64,000 nt of DNA, from positions 7,819,821-7,883,820 of the forward strand of contig NC_079312.1 of the NCBI RefSeq assembly GCF_029931775.1, read 5' to 3'. A program made the position numbers and the translations under genes. Position 1 is the stretch's first letter. Each line of letters begins with the position of its first letter. This DNA comes from Euleptes europaea (Eukaryota; Chordata; Lepidosauria; Squamata; Sphaerodactylidae). The notes under the pieces are model-generated. The model made no database searches, had not been told where the DNA came from, and saw nothing but the letters and a program-made list of their open reading frames with translations. Below are positions 51,085 through 63,005 of the stretch, in pieces.

Positions 51085-51690
51085 CCTTCTTCCCTTCCAC
51101 AATCCAAAAACTTACCCCCCCCCCAATGGCTTACTTTGAAGTAAACCTTCGAAGGATCCAGCTGCAGGACTTTTTCCTTGTAGGAGCTCCCACTGTTTTG
51201 AGGTGGCTCCTGTGAATTTGGAATTTCACTCCCCATACCAAGAGGCTGCCCCAGTTATCCTGTAGGTAGCTCTCTTCCGGCCAAAGAAGAACGAGGCCTC
51301 TAACAAGGACTGATATTCCTGGATGAGCTTTGGGACTTGCTTCTGTTGCTGGGGTCTCTTGGGTTATTTATTCACCCCAATAAATTTTCTCTAGCATCAT
51401 CAAAATCCTAATTGCTAGAATTTAATATGGTTGAGCGGGATTGTTGTTATTATTGTATTACCTTTGGTTTTATAGAAGGTTAGGAATTTTGTAGTATTCG
51501 TTGGCTGGTGAGTGACCAGCACAGGTCCAATGCAGCCAGTTGTTCCAACTTGGGAGGCCAGGAATGGCTTGGGGATCCCAGTCATTGGGGGGCGCGGGAA
51601 GAATGGCGGTGGGAGTAGGTGGTATAAGGGAAGAACTTAGGGATAGGGCTATGCTCAGACTCTTTCCAACATTCATCCCATCCTGAGGTA
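51085..51690. other. No gene recognised
   Basis: About 600 bases of unclassified sequence between short repeats and the L2-like LINE. It probably belongs to the first intron of the SCAN gene. Confidence 0.3.
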
Positions 51691-53162
51691 TGATGGTAGG
51701 CCGGCTAGGAACAACCTGTCTCCGACACTGCTGTTGTGCACGGCATGGTCCATTAGCAATAAGACCACCACCCTGCAGAGTTATTTTACTTGGCAGGGTG
51801 TGGACCTGTCCTGCGTGACTGAGACCTGGGTGCAAGAGGGTGAGACTGTCACCCTGAAAGAGCCCGGCTCCCCCCCAGGTTTTTCGGTTCTTCACCAGTT
51901 TCGGACAATGGGCTGGGAGGGGAGGGCGTTGTTCGTCTGGGAGGCTTAATCTTTCAGGGCTCTGCCCGCCCTAGAGATCCCCAGCATTGAATGTGGGGAT
52001 CTCTCATGTGGGAAGCTGAGGAGAACCTGGCTATCGGGCTGGTGCACCAGCTGCCCGACGCAGCAGCAGATACCCTGCTGAGCTTGTTAGAGGCAGCGGC
52101 GGAAACTAATAGTTCTGGAGGACCTAAACATCCATGCCAATGCCGCTCCTTCATCGCTAGCTTGGGACCTATTATCTTCCATGGCGGCACTGGGGTTCTC
52201 CCAATTTGTTTCGGGTCCTACCCATCAAGTTAGACATATGTTGGATCTGATCTTTGACATCTGCACCTGCCAACAGGAACCTGGGAGTGATCCTGGCTCA
52301 GGTCAAGGCGACCCTCTTCCATCTCCGCCAGTTGGTGCCTAACCTCTCTCACCCTGACCTAGCCACGGTGATCCATGCGATGGTAAACCCCAGGCTGGTT
52401 TACTGTAACTCCCTCTACATGGGGCTGCCCTTGAGACTGATCTGGAAACACCAGCTGGTACAAAATGCCACAGCGAGGCTCCTTCCTGAGGCCTGGCTGA
52501 GTGAGCATATCCAGCAAGTGCTTTGCCAACAGCACTGGCTCCAGCTGGAACACCAGATCAGTTGCAAGGTGCTGTTTTTGACCTTTAAACCCTACATGGT
52601 CTGAGACCTTCATACCTGTGGGACTGCCTCTCCTGGTAACACTCCCCCCCCCCCACACACAGAACATTATGTTCTACAAATAGTAATCTTCTGGTGTTAC
52701 CCGACCCAAAGAGCGATAGGCTATCCTTGACCTGGGCTAGGGCTTTTTCAGCCCTGGCCCCAGTCTGGTGGAGCTCCCTTTGAGGTGACCAGGGCCCTGT
52801 GGGATCTTGGAGCTTTCCGCAGGGCCTGCAAAACAGAGTTATTCCACCATGCCTATGGTTGAGGACAGCCACGGCTTTCCATCTGTGCTGGCCTCCTTTT
52901 CTCCCCGCACCTGTGTTATTGACTATCAGTCCAAGGTGTGGGGATGTTGGCTGTTCGCAGGCCTTGCCGTGGCCCTGTGCTCCAAAGTAAGTGCCACTTA
53001 TTTATTCTATTTTATGGGTCTTTTATGGGGCTGGAAGTTATGGATTTCATTTGTGGGTTTTAAGTGATGTGATTTTACTATATCTATTGTTATGGAATTT
53101 CTTGTTGTGGGGGAGGGCAGGGTATAAAACAAAATAAAGAAATAAAATAAATAATAAATAAA
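51690..53162 (+). mobile_element. L2/CR1-superfamily LINE with internal loss
   Basis: The endonuclease end is at 51770-52240 (LSCVTETW; later the complement of a DLIFD ending at 52250). It joins directly to the late reverse transcriptase region at 52260-52600 (LGVILAQVKATLFHLRQL, VNPRLVYCNSLYMGLP, HQLVQNATARLL). The carboxy end GAFRRACKTELFHHAYG (about 52807-52860) and an (AAATAA)n tail (53125-53162) close the copy. Most of the reverse transcriptase palm is missing. L2-like assignment rests on the YCNSL-GLP and QLVQNA-ARLL motifs. Confidence 0.78.
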
Positions 53163-53164
53163 TA

Positions 53165-53690
53165 TGCACATCTGAATCCCTTCCAGTTCTGTGGCAATGC
53201 AGAAGAAACCCTTCTGTCTCCCCCACTACTTGTTTGGCCTCTCTAGGAAACCGCTCCTGTCACTTTAACCGTTTCAGTGCTGCAGACAATTTTTGAAAAG
53301 CTTCCTGTCATTCCCATATGGAGAAGCACCCGGATCTGGTTGGACAGACTGGACTTCAGCCAGGCTGCCATTAGAGATGCCCGAGGAGCTCAACGGGGCT
53401 GCTGTGGAGTCACTCTGCACAGGGTTGCACTCCTGGTGTATCCTGTACGGTTCTGCCATCTCGGAGAATAGCATAGTGGAGTGGGGAGGGGGTGAAGGCA
53501 AACTAAAACAAGCTTACCGTAGGGAATCCGAAGAAAGTCTATCTATTATTAATCCTCCTATTAAACAGAGCTTGCTCCCAGGAAAGTGGTTTTAGGACTG
53601 CACTGAAAATCTGTGTTCCTGTAAAATCTTCTCTGTTTCTCTAAACAATATCCCAGCTACAGCTCTCGCTATTACTCCTTTGTGATTCAG
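53165..53690. other. No gene recognised
   Basis: About 525 bases between the LINE tail and the next short repeat, without coding or structural signal. Confidence 0.3.
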
Positions 53691-53699
53691 CCCCATTGA

Positions 53700-53890
53700 G
53701 AGTCACCATTTCCTGCCTGGGGAATTCCTGCAGTTTTGGGGACAGAGCCTTGAAAGGACTTCAGTTTCTCCTAGACTCTATGGTATATACCATAAGGTCC
53801 CACCTCTGAAGCTACTCTAGGGGAACTGATCTCTGAAGTCTAGAAAACAGCTGTAATTCCAGGAGAACAACAGGCCCCACCTGGAACTCA
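53700..53890 (+). repeat. Short interspersed repeat, same family as 4674-4868
   Basis: Landmarks 'ctgcctggggaattcctgca', 'agactctatggtatatacca', 'ggggaactgatctctgaagt' and 'gctgtaattccaggagaac' follow the family order, though diverged. Confidence 0.5.
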
Positions 53891-54039
53891 GGAACTCTCT
53901 TATTGGACTTTCTTGGGTCACTTCCTATTCTTGGCCGGCTTCTCTGCTCACAGAGGCTTTTGCTGGTATTACAATGACTATTTTCAGGTGGGGGGTCTAA
54001 AACAGGGCACCTCTTACATCATTGATTATAACTGAAGAT

Positions 54040-55790
54040 CGAAAGGTGGCAGGATAGATAAAAATCAACGCTTTTTTAAAAAAAAATTTAAAAAATTGAT
54101 TTTTAAAATTTAAATTGGATTTTTTAAAATAAAATGCTTTTGGAGGAAAAATCTTTCTAAAGATAGTTTTCTATTTAAGTTACATTATAGTCCAAAGGCT
54201 ATTCATCGGGAAAGAAGGATTCATTGTTAATTATGTAGCATGAGGCTTTATATTTATGCAATATTTAAATTTTTTGGTAAATGAATTCCATTAATCCATT
54301 CACAATGTCATGCTCTTCCAGAGATTTCTGTAAGATTATTTGGGGCAGTTTTTCTAACGATGCTTATCACAGATGCTTGTTTTTACAATTCTCAAAAGTG
54401 TGAACTTGTGTCTGCAGAGATAACATGCCTTTTCTTCACAGGAAAAATGTTATAAAATAAACATACAGAGTTGAGGAAAAAACCTTAATCCCATTGTTCC
54501 TTTGCAAATTTATATACACAGAATCAACCCCTTACCTCTTAAATGCTACGTTCCAAGAGGTTCAATGAATGGATTGTTGGGAGTGGAATAGACCTGCACA
54601 AGTAGCTAAGTGTGAAGCAGTAAAAATGAAAGTGCAACCTTGAGAGCAGAATACTCCACAAGTCTTGAGATCTTTGTGTAATAATTGGGCAAGTCAGCTG
54701 CATGTCTGAGGCAAGTGCTGAAGGCACTTCAGGGCTGACAACCTCTTCCCAATCCCACTGGGATTCCAACAACTGCACTAACACTTAACTGTACAGAACA
54801 GGCACTTGAATGTAGAAGCAAATCCAAAGGGGGGGTGGTGGTGGTGGTGGTGGTGGAAATAGTAACTGGGATCTGTAAGTCCTTGGCGAGGCCTTGAAGT
54901 GCTAATAAGAGTTCACTGGTTCCAGGCCCTTCTTCCCAGGGCTCGCCTGACATTGTTTAACCACATCAGTTAACAAACATGGATGTTTATAAGAATACAT
55001 ATGCTGTAATGTTATTCTTTTAGTTAAATTAATAGTTTAAATTGTTATTAAGGAAATGATTATTTTAAAGTACAGCAGAAAAGTTGTCCAAATATAAACA
55101 GTTAACTTATTAAACCTCACAATAATTTCATAATTATCTGTCCATGTATTTCTAATAGTATAACCAAATCAGGAATTTTTGATATAACTGTAAAAACTAC
55201 TCTGAAAATTTATTATTCCAAAAACAAAACCTTCATCTGGTTGGAAATATTAAGATTAGAAAATAAGGTACAGTATATAGAACAGCAATGAAGTATGTAA
55301 AACAATAATTAATACGTACCAGTTTGGGCCTGTTTTCCGACTTCTGTCTAGCCAGTCCTGTAAGGATGCACAGACTTGCAGCTCTGCTCTGCCTTGCTGT
55401 GTTGTCTGTCCTTTCTTTTCAGGAGTTTTTGTAGCCATCAAATATTAACATGCAGCTTTATAAAAAGGCCAGAGTCCTTGTGAGGTAAGCAGCCAGAAGT
55501 GTCAGGGCCTCCAATCACTCTGGGAAGATTAATATAATATCCATTGCAAACCTTCACAACCACCATCACTATACAAACTAATAGCCAATTAATAAGATAA
55601 ACATAATCCCCCCTTCCCAGCAATCAGCACAAGAAATTATTATGCCTAAACTATTAATGTGTAGTTTTATAATAGAACTCACATCAAATGAATAAATAAA
55701 AATAAATAAATAAAAGCTTGGAGCCCTTCTGACGTAAGCTGCCTGCAGTTTCAAGCCCTCCAATCGCTCTGGGAAGATTGCACCTTTCCC
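54040..55790 (-). mobile_element. Possible DNA transposon relic with a coding first exon (class uncertain)
   Basis: At 54047 'caggatagataaaaatcaac' followed by long A/T runs resembles one end of a hAT-like reptile element. On the minus strand 55441-55324 reads MMATKTPEKKGQTTQQ, then RAELQVCASLQDWLDRSRKT, and stops at a strong donor 'ctg/gtacgt' (55319). An 85-bp stretch is duplicated just upstream (55450-55535 and 55660-55780). Further minus-strand code near 54730-54950 includes a Thr run. I do not recognise the protein; transposase or host exon both remain possible. Confidence 0.3.
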
Positions 55791-56439
55791 CCCTTACATG
55801 GAGTATCCCAACTCTTTAGTTTCCCCCCAAAGGTTTCAGAGTTACACAAGGACAATAAGGGTCTCTGCTCCCTTTGCCACAAAGCATCCTTGGTTTGTGT
55901 GTGTGTGTGTGGTGGTGGGGGGAAGTCAGTCTCTTTAGGAGCAGATCCTAAAAAACCATCCACAGAGCTGACTTGGAGACCAAGGGGCAGAGCCCTGAAA
56001 AGCTCATAATGTCCTGGATTGGGGGGTAAGGGTCAGGGGGTGCCCACTGTCTCCATGCCCCCTCTCCTTTCTACTGTCTCTTCCCCTTATAGAATGCTCA
56101 ACTGTTTTCCATCTTCCATGGCTCCTAGAGGGTGAGAATCATGCTCAGGCCCCACTGCTGGGGTAGTTTAGGATGGAGTCCGGAGTGTGGAAGGATCCTT
56201 TTCTTTCCATTCCGGAACTCTTTGGCATACTTAGAACCCACGCCCCATCCAGACCATGATTGGGTGCCCTATGGAGAGGAATTGGATCAAAAAAGATTAT
56301 AAAAATGCCACACCTCAGTAGAAGTTGTGTGCAAAAGGAGACAGATCTAGATGAATTTAAATGGATCTTCATGAAATCATATATGAGTTCCACAAAAGAA
56401 ATCCATGGTTATACTTTAGATCATGTCTTAGTCTAATAG

Positions 56440-56850
56440 GCAGCACCACAAAATCATGCATCCAATGCTTCATAGTGCTGCAATAGTGTAAAAACATAAT
56501 TCCAAAGAACTGATCCTCATGGATCCTTATGATTTTTGTGTTCGGTCACTCTAAATTCACTATCAAATCATGTAATCTTCATAGCCACTACAAAAATGAG
56601 GCATCCTCATTTCAAAGCACGGATCCTTGTGCATCCTTAGAATTTTTGCATTGGATCACCCCAAATTTGCCATCAAATCAAAGATTATGCCCATGACCAC
56701 AGACTGCACCCAAAAAAACATGGCTCCGTTGCTTTCTGGCACCACCACGATGGAAAAACAGAGTTCCAAATCACAGATCTCCACTATTTTTGTGTTGGAT
56801 CACTCCAGATTTACGATCAAATTATGTAACATGTCCATAGTCACAAATTA
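56440..56850. repeat. Degenerate tandem repeat, three copies
   Basis: Three diverged copies of a unit containing 'atttttgtgttggatcac', 'caaatt--c-atcaaatcat' and 'catagtcac' start near 56528, 56641 and 56788. The spacing is uneven (about 113 and 147 bp). No coding potential is evident. Confidence 0.6.
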
Positions 56851-56854
56851 GGAG

Positions 56855-57735
56855 CTAACACTGGACAGTCTGGCTCAAGGGGGCAGGTGGGAGATTCTGA
56901 ACCTGAACTTGGCAACTACAAATGTTCCTTTGCATTATGGAAAACACCCTGCACATAGAAAGCTAGCACTGCTTGCAGAGAAAGGTTGTGCCCACTAGCT
57001 CTGCTTGTATGATTATGGTCAGAGACGGATATTTCCTAGGCGTGCCAGATGGGGGCCTTGTCTCTCTTCTTCCATCGAGCACATGCCACTGCTGACCATG
57101 AAGAGAGCCTGAAACTCTGGTTCATAATCTTGGGAAGCCTGGAGGGACACCCCCCCTTCCTAAACACCAGCAGAGTAGAAAAGCAGCCCACAACTGAGAG
57201 AACAAGGATTTGAAAAGGGAGGAGAAAGGGGGTTGGAGGGGGGCTCTCCCCCTGCTAGCGCCACCTGCAGGTCACGATAAGATTCAACTCTTGGTGCTTT
57301 GTCCATCAAGTACAAAATGAACCAGAGTCAAAGGCAAAGTAAAAATCTTTTGATTTACTGTGCACAATAAAGGCTACTGCTAGCAAGCAAGGGTTGCTGA
57401 ATGTGGAGCATTGGACACGAGCATAAAGTCACCTTATAACCTTTTTGCTGGTGTGTAGTAATACATTATGACATGTACGTTACATACAGCAGTTGTCTCA
57501 TAATAATAAAATGTACTAGTGACACATGAGTTAGTATAATCAATATTGGAATGTGGACCGGCAATACACGGGTTGTTGGGGTCTTCTTTGAAATACACAG
57601 ACAACCTTTGAAATGTGTGTTCTACTGATATGCAGAGATGTCAGATTGGCATCATTCTTTTAGGACATGCATTCTTCTAGTGTAGCCTCCGGATACCCAC
57701 TGCGTCCTTGTGTTGTGCCAAAAACAGGCCTTCTA
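56855..57735. other. No gene recognised
   Basis: About 880 bases. Nothing coding or RNA-like was found. Confidence 0.3.
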
Positions 57736-58279
57736 TCTATAGGTTGACCATACATACCGTTTTGAACGGGACAGTCCCGTTTTTGTCATATTTCCTGGCC
57801 GTCCCGTCTTTTTAATTAAAATGTCTATTTTGTCCCGTTTTGAATAAACCAATCCAGTTTTGTTGCCTTGCCCTCACCACGCAGCTTTATTTTACACTCG
57901 GAAGGAAAAGGCACAACTTTCCAGTTATGGGTGGAAGCAAAACGTGGCCCGTCAATCAACACGTTCCCACCCATTGTGCTGTTGGAAGCCTCTGAAGCCG
58001 CATGCCAAAAAATGCACAAGGCTTGCCTTCCCCTCCCCTCTGGCCACCTCGGGATCATGGCGGCTAGTTTCTGAGAGTGGGTGAAAGCCAGGAGGTGAAG
58101 CCAGGAGGCGCTAACACGAATGATAGGCTAGCCGATTAGAAACAATGGGAGAGGCTGCACAGCCCATTGAAGATAATGGGAGCCTGGATTGCAATGGGCT
58201 TGCATGAGCTCCATTGAAATACATTACAGCACAAAAAGAGTTGCAAAGAAAATGGGGAATGGATTTTCCAGTAAAGTCT

Positions 58280-58440
58280 TTAAACCCAGTTACACTGGGA
58301 CTGGAATGACAGCCCATGGGACTAGCACAAGCGTTCTGGGATCAGAATGACAGCCCCCAGAGTAGAATGACAGCCCCTGGGACTAGCAGAAGTGTTTTGG
58401 GACTAGATTGACATCCCCAGGGGTGGAATACGTGGGACAC
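58280..58440 (+). repeat. 60-bp minisatellite units, second site
   Basis: About two and a half units of 'gggactggaatgacagcccc' plus 'tagcagaagtgttttggga'. The flanking 58110-58280 also matches 17945-18120 ('gctccattgaaatacattac' and 'agttgcaaagaaaatg'). The same element family is therefore present at both sites. Confidence 0.8.
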
Positions 58441-58571
58441 AAAATGCCTCGGCTACACCTGCAGTTTTAGTTGTGGTATTCCACGTTAAGGTGCCTAATT
58501 CTGCTGTTACTTGAACATTCAGAATACAGTTGATCATGTTCTATGTTCGGCTTCAAATTCCTTGTCGCATA

Positions 58572-59262
58572 TTAGAAGAACATTAGAAAAGCAATGCTGG
58601 ATCAGACCAAGGTCCATCAAGTCCAGCAGTGTGTTCACACAGTGGCCGACTGGGTGCCTCTAGGAAACCCACAAACAAGATGATGCAGCAGCATTCTCCT
58701 GCCTGTGTTCCAATGCACCTAATATAATAGGCATGCTCCTCTGATCCTGGAGAGAATAGGTATGCATCATCAATTTTAACTAGTAGCCATGAATACCCCT
58801 CTGCTCCATGAACATGTCCACTCCCCTCTTAAAGCTTTCCAAGTTGGCAGCCATCACCACATCCTGGGGCAGAGAGTTCCACAATTTAACTGCGCATTGT
58901 GTGAGGAAATATTTCCTTTTATCAGTTTTGAATCTCTCACCCTCCAGCTTCAGCAGATGACCCCACATCCTAGTATTATGAGTGCGGGAGAAAAGCTTCT
59001 CCCTGTCCACTCTCCCTGTCCCATGCATCATTTTATAGACCTCTATCCTGTCTCCCCCTTAGCTGCCTTCTTTCCAAGCCAAACAGCCCTAGGCGTTTTA
59101 ACTGCTTCTCATAGGGCAGTTGCTCTAGTCCCCCGATCATTTTGGTTGCTCTTTTCTGCACCTTCTCAAGCTCTGCAAGATCCTTTCTTAGGTGTGCTGA
59201 CCAGAACTGTACACAGGATTCCAAGTGTGGTCTCACCATAGATTTGTAAAGGGCAGTATGAC
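58572..59262 (-). mobile_element. CR1 LINE 3' end, minus strand
   Basis: Minus-strand carboxy-terminal CR1 code: [52 protein letters not shown] and FLTQCAVKLWNSLPQDVVMA. The terminal 'ggaccttggtctgatccagc' is on the same strand. It is nested in the hAT-like element and so is younger than it. Confidence 0.9.
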
Positions 59263-60121
59263 ATCAGCAGCGCATTAATATTTATCTTGTTGCTGTAAAA
59301 TTATATAAAATTATTACAATTAAATACTTTTATTTCCTAGAGTGGATATTTCCTATATTTTCCTATTGTACATTATTTTTCTGAATAGGGCCTCCATGTT
59401 CTCTTGTTCCTATTGCTGTATAGTTGGGACATATTGAGAAAACATGGCCCCAGGAGCATAAAACATATTTTCATTTAAGCTCTTGGTTTGAGAAATATAG
59501 TGATTAGCTAAAACAACTGAAATATAGTGAAACGTTGTATGTAGTATAACGTAACAGTATTATTTTAAAGTTTCTCAATTTGATTTTAGCCAGTCCCCCT
59601 CTGCGTCTACCTAAATTTTTGTATGGGTTCTGTCACTGAAGAAGCTCAATATGTTTGAGTAATGAAACATTTTTTAATCATCTTGCTTTTTCATGGTTAC
59701 AGAATATTACATAGCCCCTGTCCCGTGTTTGCCGTCCCAATGTCCCGTTTTTGTCTCAAGGAAATATGGTCAGCCTATCTATCGATGCATATTGTTCGTT
59801 ACACCAGCTCCCTTTGGCATTTTCTCAAGGAACCTTGCCTGTCAGCATTCCTTCCCATAACATTCTACCCCAGGAGGGCAGAGGGTAATCAAAGCATGGA
59901 TTAGATATAAAATCTAATAGAGGATTGACTCATAATCTAATACACCATGTCCCGTATCGCCTCAACTGTCTCCCAAAGAGCAAAGGAGATGGCTGCGTTG
60001 CTTGTGATCCTGATGGGAAGGAAGGAAGGAACGAGGAAGGAAGGAAAGGCCTGCTGGGGCAAGGCTGCCAAGAAGCATGGGGCAAAAATCTCCTGCCCCT
60101 GCTGAACCTTGGCCCATCAGC

Positions 60122-60428
60122 TCATAAAGGTAAAGGTAAAGGTCCCCTGTGCAAGCACCGGGTCATTCCTGACCCATGGGGTGACGTCACATCCCGACGT
60201 TTTCTAGGCAGGCTTTTTTTTGTTTTGTGGAGTGGTTTGCCAGTGCCTTCCCCAGTCATCTTCCCTTTACCCCCAGCAAGCTGGGTACTCATTTCACCAA
60301 CCTCGGAAGGATGAGTCAACCTTGAGCCGGCTACCTGAAACCGACTTCCATTGGGATCAAACTCAGGTCGTGAGCAGAGCTTTGGACTGCAGTCCTGCAG
60401 CTTAACACTCTGCGCCACGGAGCTCCTG
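60122..60428 (-). mobile_element. tRNA-derived SINE ('gagctccgtggcgcagag' family), full length
   Basis: Minus strand: head 'gagctccgtggcgcagagtg', box B-like 'tgagtttgatccc', 'gaagtcggtttcaggtagcc', 'aaatgagtacccagcttgct' with one change, and the end 'aggggacctttacctttacc'. A second copy at 63806 runs off the window. Confidence 0.85.
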
Positions 60429-60619
60429 CCCCAGTCTAAAGTGGCTAGAAGGGCCCTTTCGTATTCATGTCTCCCTTTGTTTAGCACAAAGCAGCTCTTT
60501 CTGGCACAGGAAGGCGTAGGTGAGCTGTGGGGGAAGGGGATCTTCTCCCAATTCATTGCTTCCTCTTCCTTTCGCAACTCATTGGGGCTCGCACAGCGGA
60601 GCCTGGCCCTACCTTTCTC

Positions 60620-60997
60620 TGTCATTATTACAAGTCTGTCAGATTCGTTTGACAGGGCAGGATAGATCAGAGAGATCTAAGGATGATGTAATCAGCCTGG
60701 AAAGTACCTGGGGAGCTAGAGAAAGCTGGCCTGATCCAGCTATAGCCAGGTGGCTGATGTAATGCAGTAGCAATGCCAGGATAATTGGGTATCTACTGTG
60801 ATTGGTGGCTGCAACCACCAGGTGTATATATTGAAGTGAAACCGCAGTTCTATGCGGGATGTTATGAGCGGAGAGTGTGAAAGGAGTATCTGTATATATT
60901 TCTGCACTGTACAAATAAACTACACTTTTTCTATGTGGCCGTGGACTTTCTGATGGGTATCCTGGACAGACTGCCAATCCGCTTGGCTTCCGCGTCA
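60620..60997 (+). mobile_element. Solo LTR of the Ty1/copia element, with 5-bp target duplication (fossil)
   Basis: The 378-bp sequence aligns throughout with the LTR at 21413-21789, starts TGTC and ends TCA. It is flanked on both sides by 'ttctc' (60615-60619 and 60998-61002), the 5-bp duplication expected for this superfamily. No internal sequence is present, so it arose by LTR-LTR recombination after a full insertion. High similarity to the other LTR indicates a fairly recent family. Confidence 0.93.
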
Positions 60998-61570
60998 TTC
61001 TCCCCTCTCCCCAAAGCCCCTTTCGGCTCCCCAGACCCCTCCCGGCCATTCCTGCAGCACCCTGGAAAACTCAAACCTTCTTTCTGTAAGGAGGGAGCAG
61101 GAAATGCCCCCCCCCCTCATGTGCCTTTCCAGGACTGCGGACTCTCCCCCTTACACTGTTCTGGGGCATCCTGTCCTCCCCCCACCCGAGCCAGGAAATC
61201 AACGGGTTTTGGTTTCAACGGGGTCAGAGATCTCCCGTGCACGGATGGATGGGAATTGTTTGGGCCCCGGAGGGAGGAATCAATGCCCTCCTCCAGAGGG
61301 AGAGCCTCCTCTGCTCGGGGCGTCGCCTCATTCCCAAACACGTGGAGTGCCAGGGAGTCCCGGATCCCTCCCCCCTCCCCGTGCTTCTCTCGAAGCAGCC
61401 CCTCTGCCGGGGGTCTGACTCAACCCCCCCCCAAATCCAGCTCCCTCTTCACCCGGCCTTTCCTTGACTCGCAGCCCCCACCCCCCCATAAGAGGGCCCA
61501 CCCAGACCCTCCCCGGCCCCTCCCTTCCTCCCTACAAATCTGGATCACTCGCGAGGCCTCCGCAATGCAG
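60998..61570. promoter_or_regulatory. C-rich/CpG-containing stretch, possible distal promoter part
   Basis: About 570 bases of strongly C-rich + strand, with a 'cactcgcgagg' motif near 61546, close to the CGCG palindrome seen in CpG-island promoters. Several open frames here reflect base composition. Promoter function is inference only. Confidence 0.25.
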
Positions 61571-61671
61571 GCGTAACCCTGCCAATGTTGTGGGCTTTCG
61601 GACCCAGGGGGGCTCCCTGAGCAGGGGCAGTTAGGTAGGTCACTGACTGTAACTGCCACCCCCCTCAGTCA

Positions 61672-62086
61672 GTTGGCTTGGCTAGGAAGAGGGAAGCCAG
61701 AGTTACACGGAGGGGATTAATGGTTTCCCTTTACAGGTATGTGTGGGTCCTGTTAGAAAGAAAGGGGCACATAGAATATTCCCTGAAAGAGTTATGTTAA
61801 TAAAATGGTTTTAAGGGATAGTTTAGACACTGACACCCCTGAGCCAGTTGGGCTGGCTAGGAAGAGGGAAGCCAGAGTTAAACGGAGGGGATTAATGGTT
61901 TCTTACAGGTATGTGTGGGTCCGGTTAGAAAGAAAGGGGCACACTAGAATATTCCCTGCAAGAGTTATGTTAATAAAATGGTTTTAAGGGACAGTTTAGA
62001 CACTGACACCCCTGAGCTAGTTGGGCTGGCTAGGAAGAGGGAAGCCAGAGTTACACGGAGGGGATTAATGGTTTCCCTTTACAGGT
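61672..62086 (+). repeat. Tandem repeat, unit 173-175 bp, about 2.4 copies
   Basis: Units start at 61672, 61847 and 62020 with 'gttgggctggctaggaagag'. Each contains 'ggattaatggttt', '-tttacaggtatgtgtggg' and 'gttaataaaatggttttaag'. The third copy stops at the 'ccctttacaggt' point and a different sequence follows. Identity between units is high, so the expansion is recent. Confidence 0.88.
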
Positions 62087-62409
62087 CAGACTGGGGAGAG
62101 AGAAGGCGGCCTTCAGCATCCCCAGCAGCATTCAGCGAGAACGTAAAGGGAAGCAACAACCCTGCAGTTAGGCTTTACGTTGTGGACTTTTCTTTCTCTC
62201 CGGGTGATTGCACTTGGGGTTGTTTCCCAATGTACCGCGTGCCCTTCCTGGAGGGCACGGAAGATTTTGTGTGCTGCGCTTGTAATTGTTGGGTTACTTG
62301 AAGTTATAGGTTGCGCTGTTATATCAACTGTGTCGCTCTTCTCTTGCAGGCAATTTCACCTCTGTCCACCAGCAGTGCTGTCAGTTGATTGAATTCAGAA
62401 CCCCCCCAC

Positions 62410-63000
62410 CCCCTTATCCTCTAGTGGGGATTCGTAGCAACAGGGTTACACAGGGAAGGGGGCTGCATCTCTCTCTCTCCCCCGCACATCCCCATCCCTT
62501 TGCAGAGAGGGTGGGGGGGGGGAAGAGGGGCGCAAGACGGAGCAGCCCCCGAGGCTCTTCGGAGGGGGCTCTCTCGGATCGGGACCCGCCTCTGACCTCC
62601 CTGGCCTTTCCCTCCCACCCCCGCCCCACATCCCCCGGCCCCCCTCCCCGGATCCCCCCTTGACTCACCCGGAAGGAGGTGACGGGCGAGAGCGACAAAG
62701 GCCGCCATTCCCACGGCGAGCGGGCCGGAAGGAAGGAAGTTGACGGGCTTCCCCGGCGGCCCCTCTAGGACGTGGGACTCGCTGGCCTCGGTTTCTGCGG
62801 GGCGGAGACGGCCGGCAGGGGGAGCCCTCCGCCCACTCTGCCTGGGCTGGGCTGGGCTGCTTGTGGAGGCCGGAAACGTTTGGGGGAACATCTGGGGAAG
62901 CTGGAGGAACCCCCCCCCCAGCCCCCCAGCCCCGCCTAACCTCTGGAAGCGGGAGATGCGGCCTTTCCCCAAGCAGGCTCCAGCCCCCCTGTTCCCTGGC
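62410..63000 (-). promoter_or_regulatory. CpG-rich promoter and possible first exon of the minus-strand SCAN gene
   Basis: This is the densest CpG stretch in the window. On the minus strand 'aatggcggcctttgtcgct' opens MAAFVALARHLLPG and reaches a strong donor, 'ccgg/gtgagt', after 62669. A first exon, coding or not, would thus end at 62669. It lies 12.6 kb upstream of the SCAN exon in the same orientation with no other minus-strand gene between. Assignment to that gene is inference; it could serve an unseen gene. Confidence 0.45.
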
Positions 63001-63005
63001 TCAGA

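Larger units (their letters stand above)
57740..59777. mobile_element. hAT-like element (2.04 kb) with nested CR1 and minisatellite
   Basis: The left end 'taggttgaccatacat' pairs with the right end 'aaatatggtcagccta' as an imperfect inverted repeat. The flanks carry an 8-bp duplication with one mismatch ('tctatcta' 57732-57739, 'tctatcga' 59778-59785). Both ends contain 'gtcccgttttt'-type sequence inside the terminus. A CR1 (58572-59262) and 60-bp minisatellite units (58280-58440) lie inside. No transposase frame was found. Confidence 0.7.

Noticed and set aside
61000-61580. Coding genes in the C-rich region (frames over 100 codons)
   Set aside because: Several overlapping proline/serine-rich frames on both strands are what low-stop GC-rich sequence gives; no domain, splice pattern or homology is visible.
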